Source: Pleomorphomonas sp. T1.2MG-36 (GTDB lineage Bacteria; Pseudomonadota; Alphaproteobacteria; Rhizobiales; Pleomorphomonadaceae). From it: a stretch of 64,000 bases of DNA. The translations under genes and the position numbers were made by a program. The stretch lies in contig NZ_CATNLY010000054.1 in the NCBI RefSeq assembly GCF_950100655.1, forward strand, positions 1 to 64,000, read 5' to 3'. Under the pieces are notes generated by a model. That model did no database searches and had not been told where the DNA came from. It saw nothing but the letters and a program-made list of their open reading frames with translations. Numbering within the stretch: the stretch's first letter is position 1; the number at the start of each line of letters is the position of its first letter. This document shows, piece after piece, positions 55,656 through 64,000 of this stretch.

Positions 55656-56349
55656 GTCCAAGCTTGGTGGCAATGGCTGTTGCTTGTGCCAGACTGCAGG
55701 CGTCGAGCGCCTTGCGCGCGTTGTTCAGGTGAAAATTCACCGTCGCGAACGACATGTTCTCGAGCACTGCAATGTCGCGCATCGTCTTGCCCTCGGCCGA
55801 CCACTTAAGACAAAGTGCCTGCTTCGGGGTAAGTTCACGGCTACCCCCAACAACGCCACTGTCCTGTTGCTCAATCTTGGCATGAAGATAGCCGACTGCC
55901 GTGACAGCGGCGATCTGATCAATGTCGTTGTCGAGGTCAAGCGAGGGTTTGTCGGAGGCAAGCGTGAGCATCGAGATGTGCTGAAATGCTGTTCTTACGG
56001 GGATACTGATCCCGGACCTTATCCCGAAATCGTAAGCCTCCTCATAAAATCCTCGAACTGCGCGAGTTTTAGCCGACCGAGGGTTGCCCAATCCCCACGT
56101 GAACGGTTGGAGGCGGGCACGTGCCGTCTTCACAATGGGATCAATGGTGGGATAGTTCCCTTCAAGATAGCGTTGTTGCCACTCGCTCGGATAATTTGAG
56201 ACGGCGACTGTGCGTGAAGGCTCGACGTGCAGGAAGGCGAAGCTACCAAAGCCAAGGTCTTGGATGAGATGTGCAACCGTCTTCCGGAGCGTTTCTTCCG
56301 TCTGTATGACCGCGAGGCTGTCGATTAGTCTCTGAAACCATAACCGCAA
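55648..56349 (-). CDS. traR: TraR, LuxR-family quorum-sensing activator
   Basis: 233 residues when started at TTG 56349, which matches the length of Agrobacterium TraR and has GGAG 10 bases upstream. The autoinducer pocket is well conserved: YPSEWQQRYLEGNYPTIDPI holds the Trp, Tyr and Asp ligand contacts, and QPFTWG the next Trp. The C-terminal LuxR HTH is LTPKQALCLKWSAEGKTMRD, then IAVLENMSFATVNFHLNNAR. It should bind an acyl-homoserine lactone and activate tra and trb operons. The in-frame extension to TTG 56493 is not supported. Confidence 0.93.
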   Translation of the reverse strand: MRLWFQRLIDSLAVIQTEETLRKTVAHLIQDLGFGSFAFLHVEPSRTVAVSNYPSEWQQRYLEGNYPTIDPIVKTARARLQPFTWGLGNPRSAKTRAVRGFYEEAYDFGIRSGISIPVRTAFQHISMLTLASDKPSLDLDNDIDQIAAVTAVGYLHAKIEQQDSGVVGGSRELTPKQALCLKWSAEGKTMRDIAVLENMSFATVNFHLNNARKALDACSLAQATAIATKLGLI

Positions 56350-56681
56350 TGAACGTCGTCTCCGTCTTGCGGCCTCTGTGGACGTCAAACTCTCTTTTGA
56401 GATGACGCATCGGAACGCCGCATTGCCCAGCTCGCCAAACTGCTTGAGTGCTAGCCTTCGTCTCAGGGTGATTATAGCAAAGATGCTACTCAAGATAGAG
56501 AGAATTTAAACATGTCAAAATTATGGGTGATGCGAGGCAGCTGAGTACGCTCCATATTGGCGAACTGTTTCCGAACAGATAGCGCAGTATCTGCGCAAGT
56601 TAAGCATTAATGACGCAGTTCCATGTCAACCTAATGCATATTTCCCAATGTGGCTCATATGAATATGAGACATGCATAATT
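56350..56681. promoter_or_regulatory. traR upstream region
   Basis: About 330 bases between traR and the trbI stop, AT-rich. It contains two tandem inverted repeats (56565-56596) described separately. Confidence 0.5.
56565..56596. promoter_or_regulatory. Tandem inverted repeats, candidate tra-box-like sites
   Basis: CTGTT-TCCG-AACAG (56565-56578) and GCGCAG-TAT-CTGCGC (56582-56596). The second resembles the TraR box core GTGCAG-AT-CTGCAC but with a 3-base instead of 2-base spacer and GC in place of GT/AC. It may serve TraR autoregulation or be a terminator-like structure after trbI. Confidence 0.45.
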
Positions 56682-58013
56682 CTAGTTAGTACTTTCTCCT
56701 GGGAATACGATATCTTGATCGACAAGAACGTTGAATTGAAAGCCTGGTCTTATCGCGAGCGTAGGCTGTAGGTCGAGATTTTTCGAAATCGTTCGCTCGG
56801 TAACGCGGCCGAAGGTCTCGGTAAAGTTGCGCCGGGCTGCGTCCGATGCGGTGGTCTGATTTGCTAGCGTCGAGTTTTCCGGGACGGCCATATCCACTCC
56901 GGTGCCGATCAAGGCCAGCAGCACCGCCGATCCGAAGGTTTTGAAATAATGGTTGTCGACCTGATCGTTGAAGCCGCCATAGCCTTCGGCGTCGGTTCCG
57001 GCCATGCCGCCGATCTGCAGGGTTGAGCCGTTCGGGAAGATGATGTCGGTCCAGACAACGAGGACGCGGGATTGGCCGAAAGCGACCTTGCTGTCATAGC
57101 GGCCCATCAGCCGCGTTCCTTGCGGGATGAGGAGACGATAGCCGGTCGCACTGTCGTACACGTTCTGGCTGACCTGGGCGGTGATCCTTCCCGGCAGATC
57201 GGAATTGATGCCGGTGATGAGCGTTGCCGGGATGACTGATCCTCGCTTCAGCTCATAGGGTGACTGCTGGGCCACCACCCGGTTCGGCAGATAGCCAAGC
57301 TTGGTGAGATCGGAATTGAAGAAATCCTCCTTCTTGCCCTGTCCATTCGGATCGGCATTTTGGCCATTCAGGCCGGCCTGAAGGGCGGCACTGAAGAGGT
57401 CGGCGGCAGGCGAAGCCGCTGTTCTCCCGGAAAGAGCGGCCTGACTGCCTGTGTTGGTCTGCACTGCATCCGTGACCGCGGCCTTCAGCTTGTCAGTGCT
57501 GACGGCAAGCGGGGAGTCGAGCGCCACATTGGCGGCCTGGAGACGGGCCATGCGCTGACGCTGCTGCTCGCGGAAAACCTGTTCCTGCTGTTCACGCATA
57601 AGCCGTGCCCGCCAGGCCGCTTCGGATTCCAACTCGTTCTGACGGGTTGGGTCTTCCGCTTGCTTTGTCCCGGAACTGAACGGGTTCGGCTTTGCTTCAT
57701 GCGGATCATTGGCGGGAGCAGCGGCAAAGACCGCCGGCGGCTGAGGCTCGCCGATGATCCCGTCGGTGACACCGCGTTTCATCTGGTCGGCAAAGGTTGA
57801 CGCGGGCAGGCCTCCGCTCGCGTTTTGGTCGCCACGATCACGGAAGACGAGGCCGCGCGACGTCAGACCGAAAAGGATCACAGCGAAGAAGGCGACGGCG
57901 AGCGCGATCGCGATGATGACGGGCAGACGGTTGAGCCGGCGGATGCCGGCGCCGGGCTTCTGATTGCCGCCATGCCCTTGTCCAGAGCCGCCAAGTTTCA
58001 GCGATTGAACCAT
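56682..58013 (-). CDS. trbI: Conjugal transfer protein TrbI (VirB10-like)
   Basis: 443 residues. Short cytoplasmic start, one membrane helix (LPVIIAIALAVAFFAVILFG), a Pro/Gln-rich spacer, and the C-terminal VirB10 domain: GSVIPATLITGINSDLPGRI, YRLLIPQGTRLMGRYDSKVA, VLVVWTDIIFPNGSTL, and the antenna-region end VLVDQDIVFPGE. It bridges inner and outer membrane rings of the Trb channel. GGGGG precedes the ATG. Last gene of the leftward trb operon, 8 bases after trbH. Confidence 0.96.
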   Translation of the reverse strand: MVQSLKLGGSGQGHGGNQKPGAGIRRLNRLPVIIAIALAVAFFAVILFGLTSRGLVFRDRGDQNASGGLPASTFADQMKRGVTDGIIGEPQPPAVFAAAPANDPHEAKPNPFSSGTKQAEDPTRQNELESEAAWRARLMREQQEQVFREQQRQRMARLQAANVALDSPLAVSTDKLKAAVTDAVQTNTGSQAALSGRTAASPAADLFSAALQAGLNGQNADPNGQGKKEDFFNSDLTKLGYLPNRVVAQQSPYELKRGSVIPATLITGINSDLPGRITAQVSQNVYDSATGYRLLIPQGTRLMGRYDSKVAFGQSRVLVVWTDIIFPNGSTLQIGGMAGTDAEGYGGFNDQVDNHYFKTFGSAVLLALIGTGVDMAVPENSTLANQTTASDAARRNFTETFGRVTERTISKNLDLQPTLAIRPGFQFNVLVDQDIVFPGESTN

Positions 58014-58021
58014 CGATCCCC

Positions 58022-58501
58022 CTACCCACGCTGCATGACGGAGACGGGACTGGCCGGGATCGCCCCCGTGCCCGAGGTGGTGTAGATCCGGCCGATTTCC
58101 AGCGAGCCCGTCGTGAGACGAGCAAGGATCTGGCCGTCAACAGGTGCCAGCACATAGGCGAGGCGGATCGCGTTCTGATCCTTCACTTCCCCGTCCGTGG
58201 TGACGGCAAATCCCCAGGTGCGTAGTGCGGCCTCAAGAGCGGCGCCGAAGACGGAGTTGTCAGGCTTCAGGACGATGGTGGCTTTGCCCTGCCCGAGCTG
58301 TTCGGCAAGGCGCGGCACGAGATCCCCGGCGATGGCGGACGCCACCAATGTCGTCATCTCGGTCGGAGCCGTGCTGGCGACAAGGCCGCTGGTTCCAAAC
58401 CCGTCGAACCCCATCCCGGCGCAGCCCGAGACTAGCGTGGCGACCATAACGACCATGGCCGTCCTGGCGAGCATGGGGCGGACGAATAGAGACTTCGTCA
58501 T
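58022..58501 (-). CDS. trbH: Conjugal transfer lipoprotein TrbH
   Basis: 159 residues. MTKSLFVRPMLARTAMVVMV then ATLVSGCAGM is a lipoprotein signal with the Cys at about 28. The mature part (TEMTTLVASAIAGDLVPRLA, TIVLKPDNSVFGAALEAALR, GQILARLTTGSLEIGRIYTT) matches TrbH, likely a VirB7-type outer-membrane complex partner. ATG 58501 is 4 bases after the trbG stop with GGAGGG at 7 bases; the frame to 58549 is a shadow extension. Confidence 0.92.
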   Translation of the reverse strand: MTKSLFVRPMLARTAMVVMVATLVSGCAGMGFDGFGTSGLVASTAPTEMTTLVASAIAGDLVPRLAEQLGQGKATIVLKPDNSVFGAALEAALRTWGFAVTTDGEVKDQNAIRLAYVLAPVDGQILARLTTGSLEIGRIYTTSGTGAIPASPVSVMQRG

Positions 58502-58505
58502 CGGA

Positions 58506-59351
58506 TCACCCTCCCCTCTTGATGGTGATCTTTTCCTGATTCCAGCCAACGCCGGAGATCAGGATCGCCTTGTCGACCGCGAAATCGACGATCATCATGT
58601 TGCTCTTCATTCGATAGTTGACGATGCGGTTCTGACCTCCCGAGACGACGAAGAGGACTGGGGCCTCACGGGCGGCGACGGACTCCGGGAACTGGATGTA
58701 GGTCTTGGTGCCGTCGGTGTAGACGCGTGTTGGCCGGAAGCGGGCGCTGCCTGAAATCGAGTAGCCGAAGTTCAGCTGATCGGCGGGAATGCCGGCGCCT
58801 GGAATAGTGCTCGCCTCGATGCGGGCGTTGATGTCGGCCATCCGTGTCGAGACGTCTTCCGGGTAGTCGAAGCCGACGCGGGCCATGTATTGGGTCGGAT
58901 GGGATTTGAGCTGGATATGATAGGTGCGGCGCGAAGTCGTCACCACCATGGAGGTGAGGAGTCCCGGCTCGGTGGGCTTGACGATCAGGTGGATGGCCTG
59001 TCCGCCTGGCGCACCAGAGGTTGCTGGCTCAACCTTCCAGCGCACGGTGTCGCCGACCAGCACGTCGCGCACGATTTCTCCACCCTGGAGCTCGATGTCA
59101 CAGACCTGGAGCGGCGAACAGATCACCGAGGGCTGAACCTCGCCATAAAGAAAGATGACCTTGCCGTCCGGGCCTTTGGTGACCAGTCCGGTCTGGCCGC
59201 GCCATTGTCCGGAGATCTCCACCCCCTTTGCCTCCTTGAAGGTCATCGATTGCGCGTCGGCGCGCGATTGAAGGAGGAACGAGCAGACGAGCGTGAGAGC
59301 CAGCAAGGAGCGCAGCCGCACCGCGCTGGAGGTTGGGGAATTCGCCTTCAT
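58506..59351 (-). CDS. trbG: Conjugal transfer protein TrbG (VirB9-like)
   Basis: 281 residues. Sec signal ([20 protein letters not shown], cleavage near ADAQ). VirB9-type beta domains: [40 protein letters not shown], and the C-terminal strand region [20 protein letters not shown]. It forms the periplasmic/outer-membrane core ring with TrbI and TrbH. Located 14 bases after trbF. Confidence 0.95.
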   Translation of the reverse strand: MKANSPTSSAVRLRSLLALTLVCSFLLQSRADAQSMTFKEAKGVEISGQWRGQTGLVTKGPDGKVIFLYGEVQPSVICSPLQVCDIELQGGEIVRDVLVGDTVRWKVEPATSGAPGGQAIHLIVKPTEPGLLTSMVVTTSRRTYHIQLKSHPTQYMARVGFDYPEDVSTRMADINARIEASTIPGAGIPADQLNFGYSISGSARFRPTRVYTDGTKTYIQFPESVAAREAPVLFVVSGGQNRIVNYRMKSNMMIVDFAVDKAILISGVGWNQEKITIKRGG

Positions 59352-59365
59352 GGGAGCGCGGCCTT

Positions 59366-60025
59366 TCAGATCTGGGCGGTCCAGTCAAAGTCCTTGAGGT
59401 ACAGACCGATTGGGTTGAGGCGGATGACGCTTTCATCCTGGGGCGGGATCAGCACGACATTGGCGATGCCACGAAAGCGGCGCGTGGCGACCTCCTTGCC
59501 CTTGCGATCGCGCTCATATTCGGTCCAGTCGATCTGGAAAGATTGACCGGAGAGTGGGACCACATTGTTGACTTCGATGGCGACCGTCGCGGTCTTTGCC
59601 TTGTCGAAGGGGGAGGATGAGCGGAACCAGTTGTTGACCTTTTCGGTCGCCGGATCCGAGGTGCGCAAGAGGGCGTAGGTGCGGTCGATATATTGCTTCT
59701 GGACGACCGCATCAGGTGTGACCGACCGGAAGTTCGTCACGAAGGCAGCCAGGCTTGCCCGCACGACGCGTGGATCGGCATATTCGATTTGCGCGGGAAA
59801 CCCGGCATTGACGGCGGAGCCGAGCTTGTCGACCTCGACGATGTAGGGAACGAGCTTGACCTCGGTGCTCTGGTAGAGAGCATAGCCGGTGCTGAGGGTT
59901 GCCAGCGACAGGCTCACGATGCCAACGAGGCGCCAGGCAGAGGCGGCGCGAACATAGGAGCCATAGCGTTCGGTCCATTCCTGCCGTGCGGCGAGATAGG
60001 GATTGTCGGGATGATGCTCGGCCAC
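59366..60025 (-). CDS. trbF: Conjugal transfer protein TrbF (VirB8-like)
   Basis: 219 residues. [20 protein letters not shown] is the TrbF start, then a membrane helix ([20 protein letters not shown]) and the VirB8/NTF2-like periplasmic domain ([40 protein letters not shown] region). Start is GTG 60025 with GAAGGAG 8 bases upstream. Assembly factor of the channel at the inner membrane. Confidence 0.95.
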   Translation of the reverse strand: MAEHHPDNPYLAARQEWTERYGSYVRAASAWRLVGIVSLSLATLSTGYALYQSTEVKLVPYIVEVDKLGSAVNAGFPAQIEYADPRVVRASLAAFVTNFRSVTPDAVVQKQYIDRTYALLRTSDPATEKVNNWFRSSSPFDKAKTATVAIEVNNVVPLSGQSFQIDWTEYERDRKGKEVATRRFRGIANVVLIPPQDESVIRLNPIGLYLKDFDWTAQI

Positions 60026-60045
60026 GACGGGGCTCCTTCATGAAG

Positions 60046-61248
60046 TCAATCTTGATGCTTTGGTGGCGGCGGTGGCGAAGCCGGACGCCCCTGCCCGGCC
60101 GATTGCCCCTGATCCAGCTTGGCATTAGCCAGCCCAAGGAGAGATCCGGAATAGGCGCCCGGCGAACCGATGGCTTTGTCCTTCGCGGCCGACGCAACGG
60201 CACTGCCGGCGGACGCCGCGCCCCTCAGTCCGGAGAGAGCGGCGCTGCCGAAGGAGGAACCGCCTGCGCGCGCCGATGTGTAGGCGGACGCCCCTGCCCT
60301 AGCCCCGCCCCAGGCGAGAGCCGCGCCGCCGGCCGCGAAACTCGCCGCTTGACCGCCATGGCGGATCGATTCCATGCCGCCAGTGACTGACGCGCCCTGG
60401 ACGACGCCCTGAAGGATGGTCGGCACATACATGGCGATGACGAAGACCACGACGGCAATGCCGGCGATCGCAAGGGCGGTTTGATACTGGTCGCCGATGG
60501 CGGCGTCATTCGCGAGACCGATCAGCACGTCCGAACCGATCTTGGCGATCATCACGAGCGCCATCAGCTTCATGCCGACGGAAAATGCATAGACGAGATA
60601 ACGGACTGCAAAATCCTTGGTGTAGGACGAGCCACCGAGGCCAAGAAGGATCATACCGGCAAGGAGCCCGACATACATTTCGACGAGGACCGAAAGGAAG
60701 ATCGCGGCAACGAGCGAAAAAGCGATCACGCTGACGATCATGGCAAGCGAGGCTGACAGCGCCAGGGCATTGTCCTGGAACACGCCGAAGGAGATTTTCT
60801 CCGACATCTTCGAGGCGACGGTGAGCCCGGCGTTGAAAACATTGGCGGGCGAAGCCGATCCGCCGCCGGCACCGATCTGGAACAAGCTGTCGACGATCGC
60901 TTTGGCAAGCGCTGGCCCCCGGTCCAGCACGAAGGCGAAGAAGCCGACGAACATGATGCGGCGGGCAAGTTCGGCAAACCAGGCGTCGAGCGAGGCGGCC
61001 TGCAAGGCAAGCCAGACGGCGGCAATCCCGATCTCGATCCCGGCGAGGATCCAGAACAGCGACCGCGCCGCATCCATGATGGTGGTCTCCCAGCCCTTGG
61101 CCGCTCCCACCACCTGGTTTTCCAGGGTGGTGAGCACGCTGCCGTCGGCGGCAAGGGCGGGGGAAGAAGTGATGAAAACGGCAACGGCGGCACAGGCCGC
61201 CACAGCCAAAGCTGGGTTCAGGGCCGCGGGCCTCATGACTGCTACCAT
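60046..61248 (-). CDS. trbL: Conjugal transfer protein TrbL (VirB6-like)
   Basis: About 400 residues. Signal-like first segment (LNPALAVAACAAVAVFITSS), then a polytopic VirB6 core with about six helices (SLFWILAGIEIGIAAVWLAL, LSASLAMIVSVIAFSLVAAI, LLAGMILLGLGGSSYTKDFA). The tail is Ala/Gly/Ser low complexity ending in PPPPPKHQD. ATG 61248 overlaps the trbK stop by 7 bases; the longer frame to 61482 is a shadow. Forms the inner-membrane pore part. Confidence 0.93.
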   Translation of the reverse strand: MVAVMRPAALNPALAVAACAAVAVFITSSPALAADGSVLTTLENQVVGAAKGWETTIMDAARSLFWILAGIEIGIAAVWLALQAASLDAWFAELARRIMFVGFFAFVLDRGPALAKAIVDSLFQIGAGGGSASPANVFNAGLTVASKMSEKISFGVFQDNALALSASLAMIVSVIAFSLVAAIFLSVLVEMYVGLLAGMILLGLGGSSYTKDFAVRYLVYAFSVGMKLMALVMIAKIGSDVLIGLANDAAIGDQYQTALAIAGIAVVVFVIAMYVPTILQGVVQGASVTGGMESIRHGGQAASFAAGGAALAWGGARAGASAYTSARAGGSSFGSAALSGLRGAASAGSAVASAAKDKAIGSPGAYSGSLLGLANAKLDQGQSAGQGRPASPPPPPKHQD

Positions 61249-61460
61249 CGTGGCCTCATTTCCTGGCCACCGGTAAGGGGTGGGGCCGTCGATTTGAAGA
61301 AGTCGCTTTGCCGCCTGTCGGTCGATGCTGTTGGTTGCGCCGGAGCGTTGCCTTCGATGCAGGTTCTCGAACCAGCGACTTGCCAGCTGATCGCTCCGGC
61401 GATCGAGGCCGAGAGCAAGCTCGCGATCATCGTGGTAAAGAAAAGAGTGCGGTTCACCAT
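61242..61460 (-). CDS. trbK: TrbK-like small protein (entry exclusion family)
   Basis: 72 residues. N-terminal helix LFFTTMIASLLSASIAGAIS, then a short periplasmic tail with one Cys (SRTCIEGN) and the C-terminus FFKSTAPPLTGGQEMRPRW. By position (trbJ-trbK-trbL) and the GGQEM(R/K)PRW tail it is the Ti-type TrbK. In RP4 the like-named lipoprotein prevents entry of the same plasmid. Here the lipobox is not obvious. Starts inside the trbJ stop region (7-base overlap) and overlaps trbL. Confidence 0.85.
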   Translation of the reverse strand: MVNRTLFFTTMIASLLSASIAGAISWQVAGSRTCIEGNAPAQPTASTDRRQSDFFKSTAPPLTGGQEMRPRW

Positions 61461-62248
61461 CTCGGGCGCATCTCCTGTCCACCGGATATCGATGGCGCGG
61501 TCGACTTGAAGAACTCCTCGCGGCGAGCCTGAGACAGGTCCTTTTCGGACTGCTCGGATTGGTACCAGGTCGCCATCATGGTCATCTGCTGGGAGACAAG
61601 ACCCCGCAGCTTCTGCATCTGCGCGACCTCTTGGGCGGCGATGTCATGGCCGACCTGAAGCGCCTTCATCTGGCCGTCGGCGCCTTCAGACATCGAGCGC
61701 AACTGCGACATGGTCGCCTCCTCACTGCCGAACTGACCGGCGGTGAGGTTTGCGGCCTTTAGCGTTCCCGAGATCGTGTCGCGATTGGTCGCCGACCAGG
61801 TCTGGTAGGAGGAAGAGAAACTCGACTCGCTCGGCAGGTTGGTCTTGAAGTCGGCGTAGCTCTGGAAGCGCTGTTTCAGGACATCATCGACATTGCCCAT
61901 GGAAAAGGCGATGCCCTGCCCCTGATTGACGATCGAGCGTAACTGGTTGAGGTCGCCCTGGACCTCGCCCCAGACGTGGGTCGGCAACTGCGCGGTGTTC
62001 TGCAGCATGTTCTGATAAATGCGAAGCTGGTTCTGGATCTGCTCGGCGAGCTGCGAGATCTGGGTGATCTGATTGTTGATCTGCTGCGAGGACTGGCCGA
62101 CGAGGTGGACGAGTTCGCCATTGTTGAGAATCTGCGTCCATTCGGTCGCTCCGCTGGTGAGCCCGCCGCCAGTGTGCCCCTCGGTGCACGAAAGCGACAA
62201 GGTGAGCGCAGCCGCGAGGATGCGGCCGATCGCATGAGGCTTGTTCAT
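61454..62248 (-). CDS. trbJ: Conjugal transfer protein TrbJ (VirB5-like)
   Basis: 264 residues. Signal peptide MNKPHAIGRILAAALTLSLS. The mature protein is a long helical bundle: LVGQSSQQINNQITQISQLA, EQIQNQLRIYQNMLQNTAQL, FSMGNVDDVLKQRFQSYADF, typical of TrbJ/VirB5 minor pilus subunits. The C-terminus FFKSTAPSISGGQEMRPRW is nearly identical to that of the next protein, TrbK. ATG 62248 overlaps the trbE stop by 4 bases; the frame to 62341 is a shadow. Confidence 0.94.
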   Translation of the reverse strand: MNKPHAIGRILAAALTLSLSCTEGHTGGGLTSGATEWTQILNNGELVHLVGQSSQQINNQITQISQLAEQIQNQLRIYQNMLQNTAQLPTHVWGEVQGDLNQLRSIVNQGQGIAFSMGNVDDVLKQRFQSYADFKTNLPSESSFSSSYQTWSATNRDTISGTLKAANLTAGQFGSEEATMSQLRSMSEGADGQMKALQVGHDIAAQEVAQMQKLRGLVSQQMTMMATWYQSEQSEKDLSQARREEFFKSTAPSISGGQEMRPRW

Positions 62249-63999
62249 TCTGCCCTCTCCGTTTGTGGTTCCACTCGGCTCGGACCAAGCACTTGCTGCG
62301 CATGGGCAATTCCGCGCGCTTCCAGCCAATGCACCGGCCAATTGGTGCCATGGGCGGCCTTGAGTTCGAGGATGCGTTTGAGATGGTCGCGACTGGAGGC
62401 GCCGACGAAGGCGAGCGCTACGGGGCCGAGTGCCATGTCAAAAAGGCGCCGGCCGTCGGTTGAGGTGACGTAATAGTCGCGCTTCGGAATGGCTGAGGCG
62501 ATGATGTCGATCTGCCGCTCGTTGAAGCCGAGCTTCTCGTAGAACTCGCGGGTGCCGGGTTCGCGCGCCGAGCCATTTGGCAGACAAATCTTGGTCGGGC
62601 AGGATTCCTTCAGGACATCGATGATGCCAGAGCGGTCCGCGTCGGAGATCGACTGGGTGGCGAGTACGACGGCACAGTTGGCCTTGCGCAGCACCTTCAG
62701 CCACTCGCGGATCTTGTCGCGAAAGAGGGGGTGGCCGAGCATCAGCCAGGCCTCGTCGAGCAGGATCAGGCTCGGCGCGCCGGTCAGGCGCTTCTCAATC
62801 CGGCGGAAGAGATAGGTGAGCACGGCGACGAGGTTGCGTGTCCCCATGTTCATCAGCTCTTCGATCTCGAAGGTTTGGAAGGACTGAAGCGTCAACCCGT
62901 CCTGTTCCGCATCCATGAGATGGCCCATGGGGCCATCGACAGTGTAGGCGTGGAGTGCGTCCTTGATCTCGCGCATCTGCACCCCCGACACGAAATCGGA
63001 GAGCGAGCGGCCCGGTGCGTTGGCCATCAGGTCGACCTGGCGGGCGATGGCGTTGCGATGATCTGGTGTGATGGTGACGCCCTGCAAAGCAACCAGCATC
63101 TCCAGCCAGTCCGTCGCCCAGGCTTTGTCGCCATCGGTTGAGAGCTCGCCGAGTGGGCAAAACGAGAGTGAAGCTCTCAGTTCGTCGTCGCTGTCTCCTC
63201 CGATTTCATAGTGATCGCCGCCCGCGGCGAGCGTCAGCGGCATGAGCGATCGGCCCTTGTCGAAGGCGAAGATCTGCGCGCCGTCATAGCGACGGAACTG
63301 TGCCGCGATCAGCGCCAGCAGGGTTGATTTGCCCGAGCCTGTCGGCCCGAAGATCAGCGTGTGGCCGACGTCATCGACGTGAAGGTTCAGCCGAAATGGG
63401 GTCGAGCCGGAGGCGACTTGGCAGAGTGGCGGCGAGTTAGGCGGATAGAACGGGCATGGCGCCACAGGGCTCCCCGACCAGACGGAGTTGAGCGGCAGGA
63501 GATCAGAGAGATTGCGGGTGTTGATCAGCGGTTCGCGGATATTGGCGTACCAGTTGCCGGGGAGGCTGCCGAGAAAGGCCTCGGTGGCGTTCAGCGTCTC
63601 GACGCGCGCCCCGAACCCCTCAGCCTGGACGACGCGGCGAATGCTTTCGCAGTTTTCTCGCAAGCGCTCGGCGTCACTGTCATGCAGTACGATGACCGGG
63701 GTGTAATAGCCATAAGCCACCAGTTGGGAGGCAGCTTCCGCAATCGCGTCCTCCGTTTCCGTGACCATGGCCATAGCGTCCTGGTCGACGGAGCGCGATT
63801 GGGTTTGAAATAGCTGGTCGAAGAAGGGCCGGACCTTCTGCTGCCATTTCTTGCGTGTGCGCTCGAGCCGGTCGCGCGCCTCCAGCTCATCGAGGAACAT
63901 GAAGCGGCTCGACCAGCGGTAGGTGAGCGGCATCCGGTCGAGGCTGTTGAGGATGCCCGGCCAGCTTTCAGCCGGCAGACCGTCGATGGCGACAACGCC
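62245..63999 (-). CDS. trbE: Conjugal transfer ATPase TrbE (VirB4-like), cut by window edge
   Basis: 585 C-terminal residues are visible and the frame is open to the window edge (upstream in-frame VAIDGLPAESWPGILNSLDR). Walker A is FGPTGSGKSTLLALIAAQFR, Walker B LILLDEAWLMLGHPLFRDKI, followed by VVLATQSISDADRSGI and the VirB4 C-terminal segment KICLPNGSAREPGTREFYEK. The protein powers assembly of and transfer through the Trb channel. The N-terminal part and trbB, trbC, trbD and probably traI lie beyond the edge. Confidence 0.96.
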   Translation of the reverse strand, partial: GVVAIDGLPAESWPGILNSLDRMPLTYRWSSRFMFLDELEARDRLERTRKKWQQKVRPFFDQLFQTQSRSVDQDAMAMVTETEDAIAEAASQLVAYGYYTPVIVLHDSDAERLRENCESIRRVVQAEGFGARVETLNATEAFLGSLPGNWYANIREPLINTRNLSDLLPLNSVWSGSPVAPCPFYPPNSPPLCQVASGSTPFRLNLHVDDVGHTLIFGPTGSGKSTLLALIAAQFRRYDGAQIFAFDKGRSLMPLTLAAGGDHYEIGGDSDDELRASLSFCPLGELSTDGDKAWATDWLEMLVALQGVTITPDHRNAIARQVDLMANAPGRSLSDFVSGVQMREIKDALHAYTVDGPMGHLMDAEQDGLTLQSFQTFEIEELMNMGTRNLVAVLTYLFRRIEKRLTGAPSLILLDEAWLMLGHPLFRDKIREWLKVLRKANCAVVLATQSISDADRSGIIDVLKESCPTKICLPNGSAREPGTREFYEKLGFNERQIDIIASAIPKRDYYVTSTDGRRLFDMALGPVALAFVGASSRDHLKRILELKAAHGTNWPVHWLEARGIAHAQQVLGPSRVEPQTERAE

Positions 64000-64000
64000 G

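Overview
The window comes from an alphaproteobacterium, most likely Rhizobiales. The evidence is a Ti/pSym-type conjugation system (traG-traD-traC / oriT / traA-traF-traB-traH, traM, traR, trbE-trbJ-trbK-trbL-trbF-trbG-trbH-trbI), HWE-family sensor kinases, a MucR-like fragment and high-GC codon use. It is probably part of a quorum-regulated conjugative plasmid, or of an integrated element of the same descent; the sequence alone cannot decide which.

Layout. 0-1.3 kb: a truncated DUF736 fragment next to a 20-bp perfect palindrome, a Phd/YefM-PemK/MazF-like toxin-antitoxin pair and a WGR-domain protein. 1.5-10.0 kb: DNA-processing genes diverging from an oriT at about 4.06 kb. 10.2-14.2 kb: a ferric-iron type ABC importer. 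14.4-22.8 kb: an OmpR/HK two-component pair divergent from a one-direction run of a secreted helical protein, a COG4705 membrane protein, an ABC ATPase, two ABC-2 permeases, a thrombospondin-type-3 (Ca-binding) protein, a Cys-phosphatase and a PAP2 phosphatase. 22.8-24.4 kb: IS3 debris and small ORFs. 24.4-29.9 kb: a LysR regulator divergent from three aldo/keto reductases, an SDR and a flavodoxin. 30.5-54.6 kb: a signalling island with a split Aer-like PAS/MCP pair, two HWE kinases, GGDEF-EAL and GGDEF proteins, two more chemoreceptors, an IS5-interrupted HD-GYP pseudogene, a Mn-catalase-DUF892 fusion, a stand-alone M41-like peptidase with a broken second copy, a 744-residue protein of unknown family, copper nitrite reductase NirK and MscL. 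55.3-64.0 kb: traM and traR converge, followed by the trb mating-pair operon on the minus strand, cut by the window edge inside trbE.

How it fits together. The tra and trb blocks form one transfer machine: TraA relaxase-helicase nicks oriT with TraC/TraD, TraG couples the relaxosome to the Trb type IV secretion channel, and TraR (with its anti-activator TraM) would switch it on by acyl-homoserine lactone. About 45 kb of cargo sits between traH and traM, which are commonly close together in related plasmids. The cargo is biased to iron uptake, redox/peroxide handling, chemotaxis, c-di-GMP turnover and nitrite reduction. Several cargo genes are decaying (HD-GYP, the flavodoxin 3' end, the IS3 remnant, a second M41 copy, a MucR fragment), so the cargo looks assembled in steps. 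The best candidates for undescribed biology are the 14.4-22.8 kb two-component/ABC/phosphatase cluster, the 744-residue predicted toroid protein, and the stand-alone MucR-like N-terminal domain. All functional statements are from reading translated sequence; no database search was run.
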